Notes under the pieces: generated by a model
The model's database searches: none
Told to the model about the DNA's origin: nothing
The model's input: the letters and a program-made list of their open reading frames with translations, nothing else
NCBI GenBank assembly: GCA_900555915.1
Contig: USNC01000045.1
Coordinates: forward strand, 1-8,672
From: an uncultured Porphyromonadaceae bacterium
GTDB taxonomy: Bacteria > Bacteroidota > Bacteroidia > Bacteroidales > Muribaculaceae
Direction of reading: 5' to 3'
Length of the DNA stretch: 8,672 nt
Program-made: the position numbers and the translations under genes
Part shown: one piece after another, positions 6,082 to 8,672 of the stretch
How positions within the stretch are numbered: the first letter of the stretch is position 1
How the letters are laid out: each line of letters starts with the position of its first letter

Positions 6082-6097
6082 CGGAGCTTCAGCTCCG
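6082..6097. repeat. Short perfect palindrome downstream of the guanylyltransferase gene
   Basis: CGGAGCT (6082-6088) and AGCTCCG (6091-6097) form a 7-bp inverted repeat around two bases, or a 6-bp stem with a tetraloop. It lies about 40 bases after the TGA of the - strand gene. No U-run follows on either strand, so it is not an obvious terminator. It may be a 3'-end stabilising hairpin or a copy of a small dispersed palindrome. Confidence 0.5.
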
Positions 6098-6138
6098 CTT
6101 AAGTCAGTAGATTTCTCTGCCCGCGACTCTGTTCTCAC

Positions 6139-7218
6139 TCATGTGTATTCCTCTCCGAAGCGCTCGCGGATGTCGTTGACTATATTGCGGATCTTCTGCT
6201 CCGATTCTATGGGGCAGATAAGCAGGGCGTTGGAGGTGTCGGCCACTATGTAGTCGCTGAGCCCCGACACCACTACCACCTTGTCGCCTTCTTCCGAGAC
6301 TATGCAGCCATGGCTGTCGTATAGTAGCGTGCGCGCGTTCTGCGTCACATTCCCTCCTTTTGTCTTGGGCGAGAGGTCGTAGAGTGCTTTCCAGGTGCTC
6401 AGATCGCTCCAGCCTATGTCCGTCTCAAGCACATAGGCGTTGTCGGCCCTGTCAATTATGGCGTATTCCACAGGCAGGGACTCCGCTTTCGGAAAGTTCT
6501 CGCTGATAAACCGCTGCTCGCCGAGGCTGCGGTAGATCTCCCGGTCCACATCGAATATCGATGCGAGGTCGGGAGCATACCGTCCGAAAGCGCGTATCGC
6601 AGATTTTGCGGTCCATACGTATATGCCGGAGTTCCACAGAAACTCGCCTGAGCGCAGGAAGATGTCGGCCATCTCCCTGTCGGGCTTCTCCGCCACCGTC
6701 TTTATTCTCGAGATCGACGTGCACTCTCTGAAGGGATTCCCTTTCTGAAGATAGCAATGTGTGGTGTCCGCCGTCGAGGGTGTTATGCCGAGTGCCAGTA
6801 GCCGGTCGGCGTTTTCCACAAACTCGAAACCTTGTCTCAGTGTGGCATGGAATGCGTTCTCCTTCAGTATGACGTTGTCGGCCGGCATGGTCACGAACGA
6901 CGCGTCGGGATGACGCGCCGCTATATGATGCGCGGCCCAGAGTATTCCAGGTGCGGTGTCGCGACGCGAGGGCTCGAGAAGTATGTGCTCCTTCGAGATC
7001 CACGGCAATTGCTCACGCAGCGCGTCGGCGTAGAGCTCGTTGGTGAGAAATATGATGTTCTGTTCCGGCACGAGCGCGCGTATCCTCTCCACCGTCAGCT
7101 GAAGCAGTGTCTGTCCGGTGCCGAAAAAGTCGATAAACTGTTTCGGCCGCCTCTCGCGGCTGAATGGCCAGAATCGGGTGCCGGCTCCGCCGCACATTAT
7201 GACGCAGTATCTTTCCAT
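6139..7218 (-). CDS. manC: Mannose-1-phosphate guanylyltransferase (GDP-mannose synthesis)
   Basis: The 359-residue single-domain protein should join mannose-1-phosphate and GTP to make GDP-mannose, the donor for surface glycans and the precursor of GDP-fucose. The nucleotidyltransferase signature GGAGTRFWPFSRERRPKQF spans residues 10-28. Further family motifs are EPSRRDTAPG (82-91), MPADN (111-115), EKPD (177-180), FLWNSGIYVW (193-202), and the C-terminal ADNAYVLETDIGWSDLSTW (258-276). The length fits the short form without the phosphomannose isomerase domain. Some usual residues differ: PADN replaces the common (P/A)(S/A)DH, and DTTHCYLQKG replaces the common TGYGYI-type segment, so it is a somewhat divergent member. 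ATG at 7218 directly precedes the conserved N-terminus. The gene follows the Na/Pi transporter gene in the same direction, with a 97-bp repeat-filled gap. Confidence 0.92.
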   Translation of the reverse strand: MERYCVIMCGGAGTRFWPFSRERRPKQFIDFFGTGQTLLQLTVERIRALVPEQNIIFLTNELYADALREQLPWISKEHILLEPSRRDTAPGILWAAHHIAARHPDASFVTMPADNVILKENAFHATLRQGFEFVENADRLLALGITPSTADTTHCYLQKGNPFRECTSISRIKTVAEKPDREMADIFLRSGEFLWNSGIYVWTAKSAIRAFGRYAPDLASIFDVDREIYRSLGEQRFISENFPKAESLPVEYAIIDRADNAYVLETDIGWSDLSTWKALYDLSPKTKGGNVTQNARTLLYDSHGCIVSEEGDKVVVVSGLSDYIVADTSNALLICPIESEQKIRNIVNDIRERFGEEYT

Positions 7219-7221
7219 ATC

Positions 7222-7305
7222 GCTCCCTGTTGCCTAATGTCTGTCACCTATAGTCGAATGCCTATAGCCTAATGCCTACAGCCTATAGCCTAATGCCTAC
7301 AGCCT
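7222..7305 (-). repeat. 7-bp-period tandem repeat upstream of the guanylyltransferase gene
   Basis: On the - strand the sequence reads as about 12 consecutive heptads of type AGGCNNN. From 7305 downward they are AGGCTGT, AGGCATT, AGGCTAT, the same three again, AGGCATT, then decayed units CGACTAT, AGGTGAC, AGACATT, AGGCAAC and AGGGAGC. Three heptads make an exact 21-bp unit present twice (7261-7281 and 7282-7302). The array fills nearly the whole gap between the Na/Pi transporter stop and the guanylyltransferase ATG and ends within 4 bases of that ATG. Decay toward the gene suggests expansion at the far end. Confidence 0.93.
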
Positions 7306-7314
7306 ATCACTCCA

Positions 7315-8672
7315 TCAGTCAGTATCTTCCGTGCGGAACTGATGCTTCACTCCCTCCACCACGTTGATGATCATGTCGCCGATCTTCTCTATCTCGCCTA
7401 CTATGTCCATGAAGAAGATGCCGTCCTGGAAATCGTAGACCTTATTGTTGATGTTGGCGATATTGGTGTCGCGAAGCTGGTTGCGGTAGTTGTTGATCTC
7501 CCGCTCTATGTTGTAGGCCTTGATGATCTTCGACTCGTCGGGCGCCGACATCTCTTTCAGTATCTCCTGCATGTTGTCCATGGCGCGGTCGGCTATGGCA
7601 AACATACGGTCGATCTCCTCGTCTATCACCGAGGTGAACTTCACGTTGTTCTGAAGCTTGCGCTTCGTGGTGCGCGCCACGTTGTAGCAGCAGTCGCCGA
7701 TCGACTCTATCTCGCTCACTACCCTGAGCATTCCCGCTATGCGCATCTTGCTGGCTGGCGAGAGGCGTCCTTCCGACACCTTGTTGAGATAATTGCCTAT
7801 CTCGATTTCCATACGGTCGGAGATGTCTTCATATTTCTCTATACGGGAATATACCTCCGAATATTTCGGGTCGTCTCCCTTCAGATGTATTATCTCCTTG
7901 TCCATGCCCAGCATACGGCCTACACGGCGCCCATACATCTCGATCTCCTGCTGCGCCTGCGTTATATTGAGCTCCGATGCCGACAGCAGGCCGTGGTTGA
8001 TATATTTGAGCGAGAATTCCTCCTCCTCGTCCTTGTGCTTCGCGGGCATGATCCAGCATACGATCTTTACATACAGTTTCGTAAACCATATCATGATCAG
8101 AAGGTTGCAGGCGTTGAACACGGTAGGGAACATTGCAAGGCCCAGTGCCACGCACGCTTGTGCTTTGGATGTCAGACCTCCCGCCGGATTCAGCAGGGTG
8201 GAGTCGGCCATGCTCATCTCCTGCGCCCGGTCGATGTCGAGAGGGTTCAGGCCGTCAAACCATTGTGTGATGTCGGCCACGAGATTCATGAAAGGATGGA
8301 ATATGATCAGCACTATTATCGAGCCCAATACGTTGAAAAGCACGTGGCCCATTGCCGTGCGTTTTGCCGCCAGGTTTCCGCTCAGCGACGCAAGTATCGG
8401 GGTGATGGTGGTTCCGATGTTGCCGCCTAAGATTATCGCGCACCCCAAAGTGAACGAGATCCAACCCTGGGAGCACATGATCAGCGTGATGGCGAATGTG
8501 GCGGCCGAACTCTGCACCACCATCGTCAGGATGATGCCGACGCAGAAAAATATCAGCACCGATCCGTAGCCTAAGGTGGTGTAGCTCGAAAGGGCCTGCA
8601 GCATCTCGGGGTTGCTCTTCAGATCCGGCACATAGGCGCTGATCAGGTCGAGACCCATGAAGAGGAACACAA
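7315..8672 (-). CDS. Na+/phosphate cotransporter with PhoU-like C-terminal domain, 5'-truncated
   Basis: About 452 residues are visible, and the frame is still open at the window edge, so the N-terminus, including the first transport repeat, is missing. The GTG at 8670 is most likely an internal Val codon. The visible transport repeat has QSSAAT (53-58, counting from that GTG), GGNIGTTITP (82-91) and AAKRTAMGHVLFN (101-113), typical of the second repeat of NptA-type Na/Pi cotransporters. Several hydrophobic inner-membrane segments end near residue 208. A cytoplasmic helical PhoU-like domain follows (about 225-445) with two signature copies, EIESIGDCCYN (320-330) and EIEKIGDMIIN (426-436). The protein is expected to import or export phosphate with Na+ at the inner membrane, with the PhoU part having a regulatory role. 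TGA is at 7317-7315. Confidence 0.92.
   Translation of the reverse strand, partial: VFLFMGLDLISAYVPDLKSNPEMLQALSSYTTLGYGSVLIFFCVGIILTMVVQSSAATFAITLIMCSQGWISFTLGCAIILGGNIGTTITPILASLSGNLAAKRTAMGHVLFNVLGSIIVLIIFHPFMNLVADITQWFDGLNPLDIDRAQEMSMADSTLLNPAGGLTSKAQACVALGLAMFPTVFNACNLLIMIWFTKLYVKIVCWIMPAKHKDEEEEFSLKYINHGLLSASELNITQAQQEIEMYGRRVGRMLGMDKEIIHLKGDDPKYSEVYSRIEKYEDISDRMEIEIGNYLNKVSEGRLSPASKMRIAGMLRVVSEIESIGDCCYNVARTTKRKLQNNVKFTSVIDEEIDRMFAIADRAMDNMQEILKEMSAPDESKIIKAYNIEREINNYRNQLRDTNIANINNKVYDFQDGIFFMDIVGEIEKIGDMIINVVEGVKHQFRTEDTD

Noticed and set aside
5875..6138. Minus-strand ORF of 87 residues containing GFEPKTHSLEGCC
   Set aside because: It is the antisense of tRNA-Arg and its terminator; such peptides are common false calls over tRNA genes.
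7342..8430. Long + strand ORF of 362 residues
   Set aside because: It is the mirror frame of the Na/Pi cotransporter, with His/Val/Leu-rich composition and no recognisable motif; the minus strand has clear transporter and PhoU motifs.

Overview
The window looks like a contig from a moderately GC-rich member of the Bacteroidales (Bacteroidota), possibly Muribaculaceae-like. The family-level guess is inference only. Supporting signs are AT-rich, Shine-Dalgarno-poor gene starts, a good TTTG-N20-TAnnTTTG promoter of the Bacteroidota sigma type, a TonB C-terminal domain of the YPGG type, a lipoprotein with an acidic stretch after its lipid cysteine, and a Bacteroidales-type Ig-like lipoprotein with a Lys-rich linker. 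The first 49 bases are not genomic: they are an Illumina Nextera P7/index/Tn5 mosaic-end adapter left on the contig end.

Layout: (1) 50-1403, + strand, the C-terminal part of an Ig-like-fold cell-envelope protein, with an in-frame 21-bp tandem repeat. (2) 1542-5607, all on the - strand and read right to left, a probable five-gene cell-envelope operon: cytoplasmic FklB/Mip-like FKBP prolyl isomerase, lipoprotein FKBP prolyl isomerase, small acidic-tagged (probably surface) calycin-like lipoprotein, BtuB/CirA-size TonB-dependent receptor, and a small secreted TonB C-terminal-domain protein. The three middle genes overlap or abut (TGATG, TAAGTG), so their translation is probably coupled. (3) 5608-6138, a regulatory gap with a + strand promoter, a structured leader, tRNA-Arg(UCU) and a strong, possibly bidirectional terminator. 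(4) 6139-8672, - strand, a Na+/phosphate cotransporter with a PhoU-like tail (its N-terminus lies beyond the window), then mannose-1-phosphate guanylyltransferase. The 97 bases between these two are almost entirely a 7-bp-period tandem repeat.

How the genes may work together: the receptor and surface lipoprotein look like a ligand-uptake pair at the outer membrane. The TonB-domain protein is a possible energy-coupling or regulatory partner. The two prolyl isomerases could assist folding of these or other proteins in two compartments. The ligand cannot be told from sequence alone. The guanylyltransferase supplies GDP-mannose for surface glycans and the transporter moves phosphate; no functional link to the uptake operon is evident. 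Nothing in the window is a clear-cut new defence or mobile system. The most unusual items are the coupled PPIase/lipoprotein/receptor operon, the odd receptor start, the two 21-bp-period repeats and the adapter-derived false protein start.
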